From contig NZ_JARWAC010000015.1 in the NCBI RefSeq assembly GCF_029846175.1, positions 124,001-188,000 of the forward strand: a stretch of 64,000 nt of DNA, written 5' to 3'. A program made the translations under genes and the position numbers. The stretch comes from Sphaerisporangium sp. TRM90804 (GTDB lineage: Bacteria; Actinomycetota; Actinomycetes; Streptosporangiales; Streptosporangiaceae). Of the stretch, positions 15,759 to 24,543 are shown one piece after another. Position 1 is the stretch's first letter. Each line of letters starts with the position of its first letter. Below the pieces are notes generated by a model. It was not told where the DNA came from and did not search any database. It saw only the letters and a program-made list of their open reading frames with translations.

Positions 15759-17840
15759 ATGGCCGACTCTCGTCAGCAATCATCGCCCGCCGACGGCTCC
15801 GCCCCCTCCTCTGAGGACGCATCCCCCTCCGCCCCGGCGCCCGGGTCGTCACCCACCGACACCTCCGGAGCCCTCCGCGGGCTCGACGGCGCCGATCCCC
15901 GCCCGTCCGAGGGCACCCGCCCGCCTCCGCAGGCCGGGCCCGGCGCCGAGGCGCCCGCCGCCGAAGAGGCGCTGGTCGATCTCGGCGAGGTCACCTTCAG
16001 CGACTGGCACACCCACACCGCCACGATGACCGGCGTGGGGTTCCTCACCATCGCCCGCAGGCTGCCCGCGCTCATCGGCCAGGCGGTCGGCATGGCCTGG
16101 CGCGCGAGCCCGCGCGACACCGCCGCCACGGTGGGCCTCAGCGTGCTGGGCGGCCTGTTCACGGCCTTCGGGCTGCTGGCCACCACCGGCGTGCTCCAGG
16201 CGCTGTTCTCGGCCGGTCCCACGCCCGATCGGGTGAGGGCCGCCCTGCCCAGCCTGCTGCTCGTCGGCGTGGCCGCGGCGCTGCGGTCGGCGCTGGAGGC
16301 CGGGGCCGGGTGGGCGCAGTCCCGGCTGGAGCCGCAGGTGTCCCGCATCGCCGAGAAGCAGCTCTACGACCTCACCAGCCGGGTCGACCTGATCTGCTTC
16401 GACGACCCCGAGTTCCACGACTCCCTCCAGCGGGCCCGCACCCGCGGCGTCAGCATCGTCGACAACGTGGTGAGCTCCGCCATCAACCTGCTGACCGGCT
16501 TCATCGGCATCGCCGCCGCGGCCGGCGTGCTCGGCATCCTGCACCCGGTGCTGCTGCCGCTGCTCGTGCTGGCCGTCATCCCCGACGCCTGGGCCGCCGT
16601 CCGCTCGGCACGCATGCGTTACACGACCATGTACGCGCTGATCCCGGTGTACCGCCGCAAGTGGATCCTCACCGAGCTCATGGCCGACCGCGAGACCGCC
16701 GCCGAGGTGCGCTCGTTCACCATGCGCCGCTTCCTGATGCGGCTGTACGACGTCGTGGCCGGCACCGAGCAGGATGTCGTGCTGCGGCTGGCCCGCAGGC
16801 AGACGGTGGCCAAGCTCATCGGCGAGGCGCTCAGCGGCCTCGGCACCGCCCTGGTCTACGTCGCGCTCGGCGTCCTGCTCGCGATCGCCGCCGTCCCGCT
16901 GGCCGTGGCGGGCACGGCCGTCCTGGCCATCAGGTCGGGGCAGACGTCTTTGACCAACCTCATGTACGCCACCAACCGGCTGTACGAGGAGGGGCTCTAC
17001 TTCACCGACTTCCTCGACTTCTGCGCCCAGGCGCGCGAGCGCATGGGCGCGGCCCGCCCCCGGCGGTCACCGCCCGCCTTCAAGCGCATCACGGTCGATG
17101 ATGTGACGTTCAACTATCCAGGTAAGGACGAAGCCGCGCTCGACCACGTGTCCATCCACATCGACCAGGGCGAGGTGGTCGCGCTCGTCGGCGAGAACGG
17201 CTCGGGCAAGACGACGCTCTCCAAGATCCTCGCCGGGCTGTACGAGCCGGCGAGCGGGCAGGTGCGGTGGGACGACGTCGACATCGCCGCCGTCGACCAG
17301 GATGATCTGCGGCGCAACATCGCGGTCATCGCCCAGGACCACACCCGCTGGCCGCTCTCGGCGAAGGACAACATCACCATGGGCCTTGAGCGCGGCGAGG
17401 CCGCCGTGCACGCCTCCGCCGAGGTGGCGGGCGCCGACCAGGTCGTGGCCGAGCTGCCGCACGGCTACCGCACCCTGCTCGACCGCCGCTTCAAGGACGG
17501 CCACGAGCCCTCGGGCGGCCAGTGGCAGCGCATCGCCGTGGCCAGGGGCTTCTACCGCGACGCCCCCCTGCTCATCTGCGACGAGCCGACGGCCGCGCTG
17601 GACGCCCGCGCCGAGCACGCCCTCTTCGAACGCATCCGCCGCCACGCCGACGGCCGCACCGTCCTGCTGATCACCCACCGCCTGGCCAGCGCCCGCCATG
17701 CCGACCGCATCTACGTCCTCGACCACGGCAAGGTGACCGAGCAGGGCACCCACGACGACCTCATGCACCTGAACGGCATCTACGCCGACCTCTACTCCCT
17801 CCAGGCCAGCGCCTACGGCGTATCCCCCACCGCCACCTGA
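15759..17840 (+). CDS. ABC exporter, fused membrane and ATPase domains
   Basis: 693 residues. An unusual hydrophilic N-terminus of about 80 residues rich in Pro, Ala, Ser and Asp precedes a six-helix membrane domain (about 95-420) and an ATPase domain with Walker A GENGSGKTT (about 478), Q-loop VIAQDHTRWP, signature SGGQWQRIA (about 585), Walker B LLICDEPTAALD and H-loop LLITHRLA. It acts as a homodimeric exporter in the plasma membrane; substrate unknown. No ribosome site is seen before ATG 15759, so the true start or a leaderless transcript should be considered. Confidence 0.88.
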   Translation: MADSRQQSSPADGSAPSSEDASPSAPAPGSSPTDTSGALRGLDGADPRPSEGTRPPPQAGPGAEAPAAEEALVDLGEVTFSDWHTHTATMTGVGFLTIARRLPALIGQAVGMAWRASPRDTAATVGLSVLGGLFTAFGLLATTGVLQALFSAGPTPDRVRAALPSLLLVGVAAALRSALEAGAGWAQSRLEPQVSRIAEKQLYDLTSRVDLICFDDPEFHDSLQRARTRGVSIVDNVVSSAINLLTGFIGIAAAAGVLGILHPVLLPLLVLAVIPDAWAAVRSARMRYTTMYALIPVYRRKWILTELMADRETAAEVRSFTMRRFLMRLYDVVAGTEQDVVLRLARRQTVAKLIGEALSGLGTALVYVALGVLLAIAAVPLAVAGTAVLAIRSGQTSLTNLMYATNRLYEEGLYFTDFLDFCAQARERMGAARPRRSPPAFKRITVDDVTFNYPGKDEAALDHVSIHIDQGEVVALVGENGSGKTTLSKILAGLYEPASGQVRWDDVDIAAVDQDDLRRNIAVIAQDHTRWPLSAKDNITMGLERGEAAVHASAEVAGADQVVAELPHGYRTLLDRRFKDGHEPSGGQWQRIAVARGFYRDAPLLICDEPTAALDARAEHALFERIRRHADGRTVLLITHRLASARHADRIYVLDHGKVTEQGTHDDLMHLNGIYADLYSLQASAYGVSPTAT

Positions 17841-17993
17841 CGCTAGTCCGACCTCCGCCACCGGCCAGGACGAGGACCCGTTTCTCCGCACGCGCAGTGC
17901 CCACTTCCGGCGCCGCACCGGCGAGAAGGCCTACGGCGAAGGCGGCGCCGCCGTGCGGCGGGTCACCGGGGTGCGCCGCGAGCCGGAGGGCGG

Positions 17994-18395
17994 CTATCGG
18001 CGAGCGGGGTCGGGGGTTTCGCGCAGTTCGGCTACGGCCTGGACGTCGCGGTAGTACTGGATTTTTCGTTGGATGGCCCGCTGGCGTTCTCTGAGCAGGG
18101 TGATCTGGGCCTCGATGGCGGCGTCGTGGGATTCCAGGACGCCGATGCGGTCGGCCACGGTGTGGTCGCCGCTGCGTACGAGTTGGGCGAAGCGGAGCAT
18201 CGCGGCGATGGGCATGCCGGTGTCGCGCAGGCACCGCACCATGCCGAGCCAGCCCACGTCCTCCTCGCTGAAGCGCCTCTGGCCGGCGGCGTTGCGCTCC
18301 ACCGGTTCCAGCAGGCCGATGCGCTCGTAGTACCGCAGAGTGTCCAGGCTGAAGCCGGTCTCCTCCGCGACCTGCCCGGGGGTGTAGACGGTCAC
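17994..18395 (-). CDS. MerR-family transcriptional regulator
   Basis: 133 residues: a winged HTH at about 1-70 (YTPGQVAEETGFSLDTLRYY; ERIGLLEP) followed by a dimerising coiled coil (LRERQRAIQRKIQYY). No metal-binding cysteine cluster is seen, so it is probably an organic-ligand or stress sensor. The start is GTG 18395. It is divergent from an aldo-keto reductase gene, and the gap contains two near-identical MerR-type promoters, one for each gene, so it is very likely autoregulated. Confidence 0.9.
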   Translation of the reverse strand: MTVYTPGQVAEETGFSLDTLRYYERIGLLEPVERNAAGQRRFSEEDVGWLGMVRCLRDTGMPIAAMLRFAQLVRSGDHTVADRIGVLESHDAAIEAQITLLRERQRAIQRKIQYYRDVQAVAELRETPDPARR

Positions 18396-18432
18396 CCCCC
18401 GAGCATGGCACCTGGAGTGGGCTCCAGGTCAA
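18395..18432 (-). promoter_or_regulatory. MerR-type promoter and operator of the MerR gene
   Basis: On the minus strand, -35 TTGACC (18432-18427) and -10 CATGCT (18407-18402) are 19 bases apart, the long spacing typical of MerR-activated promoters. The spacer and -35 edge hold the perfect 8+4+8 palindrome ACCTGGAG-TGGG-CTCCAGGT (18410-18429). Transcription should begin at or next to GTG 18395, giving a leaderless message. Confidence 0.7.
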
Positions 18433-18437
18433 TGGGG

Positions 18438-18475
18438 TTGACCTGGAGTCCGCTCCAGCGTGCAGGGTGTGGCGC
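18438..18475 (+). promoter_or_regulatory. MerR-type promoter and operator of the aldo-keto reductase gene
   Basis: -35 TTGACC (18438-18443) and -10 CAGGGT (18463-18468) are 19 bases apart with the palindrome CTGGAG-TCCG-CTCCAG (18443-18458) between them. The predicted transcription start falls at the ATG at 18476. The layout mirrors the promoter on the other strand, sharing TTGACCTGGAG. Confidence 0.7.
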
Positions 18476-19408
18476 ATGACACACATCGCACTCGGGACGA
18501 TCCCCTTCGGCACCGCCGTGGACGAAGCCACGTCGTTCGCGCTCCTCGACCGTTTCGTCGAGGCGGGCGGCACCATGATCGACACATCCAACAACTACCC
18601 CTTCTGGATGGAGGGGGCCACGGGCGACGAGAGCGAGGCCACGATCGGCGCGTGGCTGTCCGCCCGGGGCAACCGCGACCGGGTGGTGCTCAGCACCAAG
18701 TGCGGCGGCCGTCCCACCATCCCCGGTGATCGCACGCTGGACTCCGCCGAGGGCCTGTCGGCGCCGACCGTCCGCGCCGCCGTGCGCGAAAGCCTGCGCC
18801 GGCTGCGGACCGACCACGTCGACGTCTACTGGGCGCACATCCAGGACCGGAGCACGCCGCTCCAGGAGCAGGTGGAGGCGTTCGCCGGGCTGGTGGCGGA
18901 CGGCGCCGCCAAGGCCGTGGGCGCCTCCAACCACCCGTCCTGGCGGCTGGAGCGCGCCCGCGCCCTGGCCGTCGCGAACGGCTGGGCGCCCTACTCGCAC
19001 GTGCAGCTCAGGCACTCCTACCTGCGCCCGAGGCCGGGCGTGCGGCTGCCGGAGGCGGGGCACGTGCAGGTCGGCGAGGAGACGCTCGACTACGTGCGCA
19101 CCGAGGGCCTGCGGCTGTGGGTCTACACCTCGCTGCTGGCGGGCGCGTACAGCGGCAGGGCCGACCGGCCCGTGCCGGCCCACTACGACCACCCGGGGAC
19201 GGCCCGCCGCCTGGCGCGGCTCCGCGAGGTGGCCGCCGAGCTGGGCGCGACGCCCAACCAGGTGGTCCTGGCCTGGCTGCTCGCCCAGGACATCGTCCCG
19301 ATCGTCGGCGTCAGCTCCGCGCCGCAGCTCGAAGAGGCCCTCGCGGCGGTCGACCTCAAGCTGGACGACGAGGTGCGCGCCCGCCTGGACGACCCGGCCC
19401 TCGCCTGA
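18476..19408 (+). CDS. Aldo/keto reductase family protein
   Basis: 310 residues of an aldo-keto reductase barrel. D36 and Y41 (DTSNNY) match the catalytic Asp/Tyr, K75 (LSTKCGG) the Lys, and the His lies in VDVYWAHIQD. It should reduce carbonyl compounds with NADPH in the cytoplasm; AKR enzymes under MerR control commonly serve in detoxification, which is inference here. The ATG at 18476 coincides with the predicted transcription start. It is convergent with a TetR gene. Confidence 0.88.
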   Translation: MTHIALGTIPFGTAVDEATSFALLDRFVEAGGTMIDTSNNYPFWMEGATGDESEATIGAWLSARGNRDRVVLSTKCGGRPTIPGDRTLDSAEGLSAPTVRAAVRESLRRLRTDHVDVYWAHIQDRSTPLQEQVEAFAGLVADGAAKAVGASNHPSWRLERARALAVANGWAPYSHVQLRHSYLRPRPGVRLPEAGHVQVGEETLDYVRTEGLRLWVYTSLLAGAYSGRADRPVPAHYDHPGTARRLARLREVAAELGATPNQVVLAWLLAQDIVPIVGVSSAPQLEEALAAVDLKLDDEVRARLDDPALA

Positions 19409-19411
19409 CGG

Positions 19412-19431
19412 CACCCCCGCGGCCGGGGGTG
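19412..19431. terminator. Hairpin between convergent AKR and TetR genes
   Basis: CACCCCC-GCGGCC-GGGGGTG gives a perfect 7-bp GC stem in the 28-base gap between two facing stop codons. It can act in both directions; there is no T-run. Confidence 0.5.
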
Positions 19432-19436
19432 GCGGG

Positions 19437-20093
19437 TCAGCCGCCGGAGATGTGGTCGGACAGGTAGCGGCGGATCAGGACCTTGCACTCGGCGATGAGG
19501 TCGGGGTCGCCGCCGGGGCGGACGCGGAAGGCGAGCTTCAGGACGGCGTCGGCGGCCTCCACGGCGACGAACAGCGCCCGGGCCAGGCCGGGGTCGGTGG
19601 GGGCGCCGAGCAGGTCGACGACGAGCCCGCGCAGGCGGTCGGCGACGATGACGTTGTTCTCCAGGGCGGCGTCCAGAAGCCGCTTGGTGCCCTTCACCGG
19701 CGGGCCGCCGGGGGTGAACAGCACCTCGCCGAAGTCGACGACGGCGAACCCGGGCGTGGTGCGCTTCATCTCCACGAACTCGTCCACCGCGAGGTCGACG
19801 GCGCCGGTCCAGTCGGTGATGCCGGCCGACGCGAACCGGGTGGTGAGCCGGGCGAGGAACGCGTCCAGGTTGCGCAGGGCCAGGGCGCGTACCAGGCCCT
19901 GCTTGTCGGGGAAGAACTGGTAGAACGTGCCGATCGGCACGCCCGCCCTGCGGGCCACCTCCTTGGTGGTCAGCCCTTCGTACCCGACCTCCTCCAGAAG
20001 GCGGGCGCATTCGTCCAGCATGCGCGCGACCCGCTCCACGCTGCGGCGCTGGGCGGGACGGCGGCGCAGCGTCCCTGCGGAGACGTTCGTCAT
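19437..20093 (-). CDS. TetR-family transcriptional regulator
   Basis: 218 residues. The HTH is LTTKEVARRAGVPIGTFYQF followed by FPDKQGLVRA, after a basic N-terminus; the rest is a helical ligand domain. ATG 20093 is used because GGAGGA precedes it, and the longer frame would run into the divergent beta-glucosidase promoter. It starts 70 bases from the GH1 gene on the other strand, so it may repress that gene. Ligand unknown. Confidence 0.88.
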   Translation of the reverse strand: MTNVSAGTLRRRPAQRRSVERVARMLDECARLLEEVGYEGLTTKEVARRAGVPIGTFYQFFPDKQGLVRALALRNLDAFLARLTTRFASAGITDWTGAVDLAVDEFVEMKRTTPGFAVVDFGEVLFTPGGPPVKGTKRLLDAALENNVIVADRLRGLVVDLLGAPTDPGLARALFVAVEAADAVLKLAFRVRPGGDPDLIAECKVLIRRYLSDHISGG

Positions 20094-20163
20094 CTGCCCA
20101 TCATCCTCCCGCCATCGCCCGCGATGCCTAACATGAGATTCATTCGCATCGCCGGAGGTCGTC

Positions 20164-21492
20164 ATGTTCCTGTGGGGTACGGCTACCGCGTCCTACCAGA
20201 TCGAGGGCGCCGCCACGGAGGACGGCCGAGGGGCCTCCGTCTGGGACACCTTCACGCGCCAGCCTGGCCGCGTGCGCGACGGCCACACCGGGGACGTCGC
20301 GTGCGATCACTACCACCGCTGGTCCGAGGATGTCACGCTCCTGGCCGGGCTGGGGGTGAACTCCTACCGCTTCTCCATATCGTGGCCGAGAGTCCAGCCG
20401 GACGGCCGCGGCCCGGTCAACGAGCGGGGGCTGGACTTCTACGACCGCCTGGTCGACGCGCTCTGCGCGGAGGGCATCGTGCCGGCGGCCACGCTGTTCC
20501 ACTGGGACCTGCCGCAGGCCCTGGAGGACCGGGGCGGCTGGCTCGCCCGCGACACCGCCCACCGCCTGGCGGACTACACGGCCGTCGTGGCCGAGCGCCT
20601 GGCCGACCGGGTGCCGCTGTGGATCACGCTGAACGAGCCGTTCGTCCACATGGCCTTCGGGTACGGCCTGGGCACCCACGCCCCCGGCCACACGCTCTTC
20701 ATGGACGCGCTGCCCGTCGCCCACCACCAGCTCCTCGGCCACGGCCTGGCCGTCCAGGCGCTCCGGACGGCCGGCGCCGAGCGGGTGCTGCTGACCAACA
20801 ACTGCACGCCCGTGTGGCCGGCCTCCGCGTCGCCCGAGGACGCGCGGGCCGCCGAGGCGTACGACACGCTTCACAACAGGTTGTTCAACGATCCCGTCCT
20901 GCTGGGTTCGTATCCGGATCTCTCGGCGTACGAGCTGGACGGCATCGACGCGGTCCGGGACGGCGACCTGGAGATCATCGCCCAGCCCCTGGACGGGCTC
21001 GGGGTGAACTACTACACCCCGACCCGCATCGCCGCCCCGTCCGGCACCCTGCCGCTGCCCTGGGAGGACGCCGGCGTCACCGGCCACCCCACCACCGCCT
21101 TCGGCTGGCCCGTGGTGCCCGACGGCCTGCGCGAGCTGCTGGTGGGCCTCAGAGCCAGGTACGGCGACGCGCTGCCGCCGGTGTACGTGACCGAGAACGG
21201 CTGCTCACTGGCGGACGAGCCCGGCCCGGACGGCGTGGTGGACGACCAGGCGCGCGTCGCCTTCCTCGACGGCCACATCAGGGCGCTCGGCGCCGCGATG
21301 GCCGAGGGCGTGGACGTGCGCGGGTACTACGTGTGGTCGCTGCTGGACAACTTCGAGTGGGCCGAGGGCTTCACCCAGCGCTTCGGCCTCGTCCACGTCG
21401 ACTTCCCCACCCAGAAACGCACCCCCAAGGCCTCCTACCACTGGCTGAGAGACCACATCACCACCCGCCCCGCCCCGTGGAACGGCGACTGA
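20164..21492 (+). CDS. GH1 beta-glucosidase
   Basis: 442 residues of a glycoside hydrolase family 1 barrel. The acid/base E158 is in TLNEP and the nucleophile E344 in YVTENG; the N-terminal FLWGTATASYQIEGA is the family signature. No signal peptide, so it hydrolyses imported oligosaccharides in the cytoplasm. GGAGGT precedes the ATG. It is divergent from a TetR gene and 5.6 kb from the sugar importer, which may supply its substrate, although no shared operator is seen. Confidence 0.93.
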   Translation: MFLWGTATASYQIEGAATEDGRGASVWDTFTRQPGRVRDGHTGDVACDHYHRWSEDVTLLAGLGVNSYRFSISWPRVQPDGRGPVNERGLDFYDRLVDALCAEGIVPAATLFHWDLPQALEDRGGWLARDTAHRLADYTAVVAERLADRVPLWITLNEPFVHMAFGYGLGTHAPGHTLFMDALPVAHHQLLGHGLAVQALRTAGAERVLLTNNCTPVWPASASPEDARAAEAYDTLHNRLFNDPVLLGSYPDLSAYELDGIDAVRDGDLEIIAQPLDGLGVNYYTPTRIAAPSGTLPLPWEDAGVTGHPTTAFGWPVVPDGLRELLVGLRARYGDALPPVYVTENGCSLADEPGPDGVVDDQARVAFLDGHIRALGAAMAEGVDVRGYYVWSLLDNFEWAEGFTQRFGLVHVDFPTQKRTPKASYHWLRDHITTRPAPWNGD

Positions 21493-21786
21493 GCCCTCTA
21501 CGACGCCCGCACGCGGGAGGGCCGGCCGCCGCGCACGGCGCCGCGTTCACCGCACGGGAACCCGCCGTACCGGCCCCGGTCGGGGGATCCGGGGTGGCGG
21601 CTCGACGGGCGGGCACGCTCAACCTGGCCCAACCCCTGGGCCGGCCGCCGCACACGGCGCCGCGTTCACCGCACGGGAACCCGCCGTACCGGCGCCGGTC
21701 GGGGGATCTGGGGTGGGTGCGCGGACCGTGCGGGCACCTCAAGGCGCCGGCGTCGCGAGGCGCTCAGGAGCCCGGGGCCTTGATCG
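21493..21786. other. Gene-free gap with duplicated segment
   Basis: No gene is supported between the GH1 stop and the end of the coiled-coil gene. The gap is largely the 79-bp direct repeat described separately. Confidence 0.6.
21519..21716. repeat. 79-bp direct repeat, two copies, period 119
   Basis: Copies at 21519-21597 and 21638-21716 start with GGGCCGGCCGCCGC and end with GGGGTGG, matching at 76 of 79 positions. They lie between facing gene ends with 40 unique bases between them. Confidence 0.85.
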
Positions 21787-22686
21787 TCAGAAGACCGAGA
21801 CGTGGACGTGGTCGTAGTGGTTGGCGGTGATGCCGCCGCGGTCGGACATCTGGCGCCAGCCGGCGCCGGTGCGGATGTCGTAGTAGCGCTGGCGCCAGAT
21901 GATGTACATGATGCCCAGCGCGCGGCCGTTGTCGATGGCCCACTCGGCCAGGGCGTCGCCGCGGGCCATGGAGGCGGCGTCGGGCATGCGGCCGCCGGTG
22001 CTCATCATGAAGTCGCAGGCGCGGCCCTTGCCGTGCTCGCCGGGGTCGCCGGGGCGCAGGCAGCCGACGCCGAACGGCATGGGGTAGTTCTGCATGATGA
22101 CGTTGCGGATGCTGACCATGCGCGCGGTGAGGCCGCTGCCGGCGTCGGGGGTCTGGAAGCCGAACTTCTTCAGGAGGCGCTCGACGTCCTCCTTCTTGTC
22201 CTCCAGCTCCTTGATCTCCTTCTTCAGGTCGACGATCTTGCCGTCGGCCTCCTTCTTGGCCGCCCGCGACTCCTTGATCAGGTCGCCGATGACCTTCAGG
22301 CGCTGGTTCTTCTCCTCGGCGAGGTAGGTGACGGTGGCGACCTGGCCGAGGATGGAGTCGGGGTCGCCCTCGTAGCTCAGCACCCGGGGGCCGTCCACCG
22401 TGCCCGACATGTAGGAGTTGCGGTAGAACTGTGCGACCTGCTCCTCGGCCTTGGCCAGGTCGGCCCGCAGCTTCTTGACGCGGTCACCGGCCTTCTGCGC
22501 GGCGCGCCGGGTGTCCTCAAGGCTCGCGATCTCGCCGCGGTAGGCCTTCTGCAGGTCGGACGCCTGCTTGGTGAGCTTGTTGAGCTGCGCCTGAGGGCTG
22601 GGCTTGGCCTCGGCCGCCGACAGGGCGGGCATCGAGGACAGAGCAATCGACATGGCCGCCAATGCGGCGATCGAGCCTGACCGCAT
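21787..22686 (-). CDS. Secreted coiled-coil protein with C-terminal peptidase-like domain
   Basis: 299 residues. A signal peptide (about 1-27, ending near SAAEA) is followed by a long coiled coil (about 30-190, such as LKKEIKELEDKKEDVERLLK), like NlpC/P60-associated N-terminal regions. The last 100 residues (PFGVGCLRPGDPGEHGKGRA; YDHVHVSVF) resemble the ARB_07466-like domain found in actinobacterial cell-wall proteins, with an HxH that could bind metal. AGGAGGGAGGG precedes ATG 22686. It probably acts on or at peptidoglycan outside the membrane. Confidence 0.82.
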   Translation of the reverse strand: MRSGSIAALAAMSIALSSMPALSAAEAKPSPQAQLNKLTKQASDLQKAYRGEIASLEDTRRAAQKAGDRVKKLRADLAKAEEQVAQFYRNSYMSGTVDGPRVLSYEGDPDSILGQVATVTYLAEEKNQRLKVIGDLIKESRAAKKEADGKIVDLKKEIKELEDKKEDVERLLKKFGFQTPDAGSGLTARMVSIRNVIMQNYPMPFGVGCLRPGDPGEHGKGRACDFMMSTGGRMPDAASMARGDALAEWAIDNGRALGIMYIIWRQRYYDIRTGAGWRQMSDRGGITANHYDHVHVSVF

Positions 22687-23057
22687 CAGCCCTCCCTCCT
22701 CTCGACGCCCCGAGACCCTAGATGCCGATCTCCGGAGCCGCCACACGATCGGAAGAACCTGTACACCATTGGCGAAGTATCTACCACTTCATGAACCCGC
22801 CGAGCACTGGTTCCGGATAATTGGGCCCGTCCCGCGGGTGAACGTTCCCGGTGCGTACCGGCAGGCCGCGGGCCCTGGCAGCGGCCCCGGTCTCCAGCCG
22901 CCCGATCTTAGCGGCGCCGGGCGCCGCGGGTCCCGGGCTCTTGCCAACCGCTCTAGAACATGTTTCTGTCTCAGGGAACGCCGCCGGGCCCCGCTTCCGG
23001 CGGGATCATCGACATGCGCTCGATCAGGTACGCGGCCCTCGAGACCAGGAGGCAGGA
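22687..23057. other. Divergent regulatory region, coiled-coil gene / aldehyde dehydrogenase
   Basis: 371 bases with no gene. It holds the ribosome site of the secreted protein gene at the left, an AGAACATGTTTCT element near 22955-22967, and AGGAGG just before the dehydrogenase start. Confidence 0.5.
22954..22967 (+). promoter_or_regulatory. Possible TetR-type operator (KstR-like core)
   Basis: TAGAACATGTTTCT contains the symmetric core AACATGTT. Its AAC-NN-GTT pattern resembles operators of KstR-type regulators of steroid/lipid breakdown, although the flanks are imperfect. It lies about 90 bases upstream of the dehydrogenase start. Confidence 0.4.
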
Positions 23058-24494
23058 ATGCTCCAGCACGACCGTCTTTTCATCGGGGGCGAGTGGGTGG
23101 CCCCCGCGGGCGCCGGGACGATCGACGTCGTCTCCCCGCACACCGAGGAGGTGGTGGGCCGCGTCCCGGACGCCACCCCCGCCGACATGGACCGCGCCGT
23201 GGCGGCCGCGCGCAGGGCGTTCGACGAGGGGCCGTGGCCGCGGATGACGATGGCCGAGCGCGCCGAGGTGGTCGGCAGGCTGGCCGACCTCTACGCCGCC
23301 CGCCAGTCGGAGCTGGCCGAGCTGATCACGCTGGAGATGGGCTCCCCCATCACCTTCTCCCAGCTCGCGCAGGCCCCGCAGCCGCTGGGCATGCTGCGCT
23401 ACTTCGCCGAGCTGGGGAAGACGTACGCCGTCGAAGACCAGCGCCCCGGCATGTTCGGCCCGGTCACCGTGCGCCGCGAGCCGGTCGGCGTCGTCGCGGC
23501 CGTGGTGCCGTGGAACGTCCCGCAGTTCGTCATCATGACCAAGCTGGCCCCCGCGTTGATCGCCGGGTGCGCCGTCGTGGTCAAGCCGGCCCCGGAGACC
23601 CCGCTGGACGGCTACCTCCTCGCCCAGATGATCGAGGAGGCCGGCTTCCCCGAGGGGGTCGTCAGCATCGTGGCCGCCGGCCGCGAGACGAGCGAGTACC
23701 TGGTGTCCCACCCGGGCGTCGACAAGGTGGCCTTCACCGGCTCCACCGCGGCCGGGCGCCGCATCGCGTCGATCTGCGGACAGGGCCTGAAGCGCTGCAG
23801 CCTCGAACTCGGCGGCAAGTCGGCCGCGATCATCCTGGACGACTGCGACCTCGGCGCCGCCATGGGCTTCCTGTCCATCGCCTCGCTGCTGAACAGCGGT
23901 CAGGCGTGTGTGGCCCAGACCCGCATCCTGGCGCCGGCCTCCCGCTACGACGAGGTCGTGCACGCCGTGGCCGACATGGTCGCGGGCCAGCCCGTCGGCG
24001 ACCCCGGCGACCCGGCCACCGGCATCGGGCCGATGGTCGCCAAGCGCCAGCAGGAGCGGGTGGAGGGCTACATCAAGCTCGGCGTCGACGAGGGCGCCAA
24101 GCCCGTGCTCGGCGGCCTCGACCGGCCGTTCGACCGGGGCTGGTACGTGGCGCCGACGGTGTTCGCCGGCGTGTCCAACGACATGCGCGTCGCCCGCGAG
24201 GAGATCTTCGGGCCCGTCCTGGTCGTCATCTCCTACCAGGACGAGGACGACGCCGTCCGCATCGCCAACGACAGCGAGTACGGCCTGTCGGGCACGGTCT
24301 GGACCGCCGACACCGAGCACGGCATGGACATCGCCCGCCGGGTCCGCGCCGGCACCTACGGCGTGAACATGCTGAACACCATGGAGCCGGCCACGCCGTT
24401 CGGCGGCTTCAAGGCCAGCGGCCTCGGCCGCGAGCTGGGCCCCGAGGGCCTGGAGTCCTACCTGGAGCTCAAGTCGATCGCGCGCCTCGGCTGA
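23058..24494 (+). CDS. NAD(P)-dependent aldehyde dehydrogenase
   Basis: 478 residues of the ALDH superfamily. The oxyanion Asn is in PWN (151-153), the general base E250 in LELGGKS, and the nucleophile C284 in NSGQACVAQTR. It oxidises an aldehyde to the acid; the closest look is to broad aliphatic or terpenoid/steroid-pathway aldehyde dehydrogenases, but the substrate is unproven. ATG 23058 has AGGAGG upstream; the longer frame contains no family sequence. A strong hairpin follows the stop. Confidence 0.92.
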   Translation: MLQHDRLFIGGEWVAPAGAGTIDVVSPHTEEVVGRVPDATPADMDRAVAAARRAFDEGPWPRMTMAERAEVVGRLADLYAARQSELAELITLEMGSPITFSQLAQAPQPLGMLRYFAELGKTYAVEDQRPGMFGPVTVRREPVGVVAAVVPWNVPQFVIMTKLAPALIAGCAVVVKPAPETPLDGYLLAQMIEEAGFPEGVVSIVAAGRETSEYLVSHPGVDKVAFTGSTAAGRRIASICGQGLKRCSLELGGKSAAIILDDCDLGAAMGFLSIASLLNSGQACVAQTRILAPASRYDEVVHAVADMVAGQPVGDPGDPATGIGPMVAKRQQERVEGYIKLGVDEGAKPVLGGLDRPFDRGWYVAPTVFAGVSNDMRVAREEIFGPVLVVISYQDEDDAVRIANDSEYGLSGTVWTADTEHGMDIARRVRAGTYGVNMLNTMEPATPFGGFKASGLGRELGPEGLESYLELKSIARLG

Positions 24495-24506
24495 GGCGGC
24501 TCGCGT

Positions 24507-24543
24507 CCGCCGCCCAACGCGCCCCCGCGTCGCTGGGCGGCGG
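24507..24543 (+). terminator. Terminator hairpin after aldehyde dehydrogenase
   Basis: CCGCCGCCCA and TGGGCGGCGG form a 10-bp stem 12 bases after the stop, with an inner ACGCG/CGCGT stem in the loop. No clear T-run. Confidence 0.6.

Noticed and set aside
18726-21830. 1034-codon plus-strand open frame
   Set aside because: It runs over the aldo-keto reductase, TetR and GH1 genes in another frame; its composition is Arg/Pro/Ala-rich and without domains.
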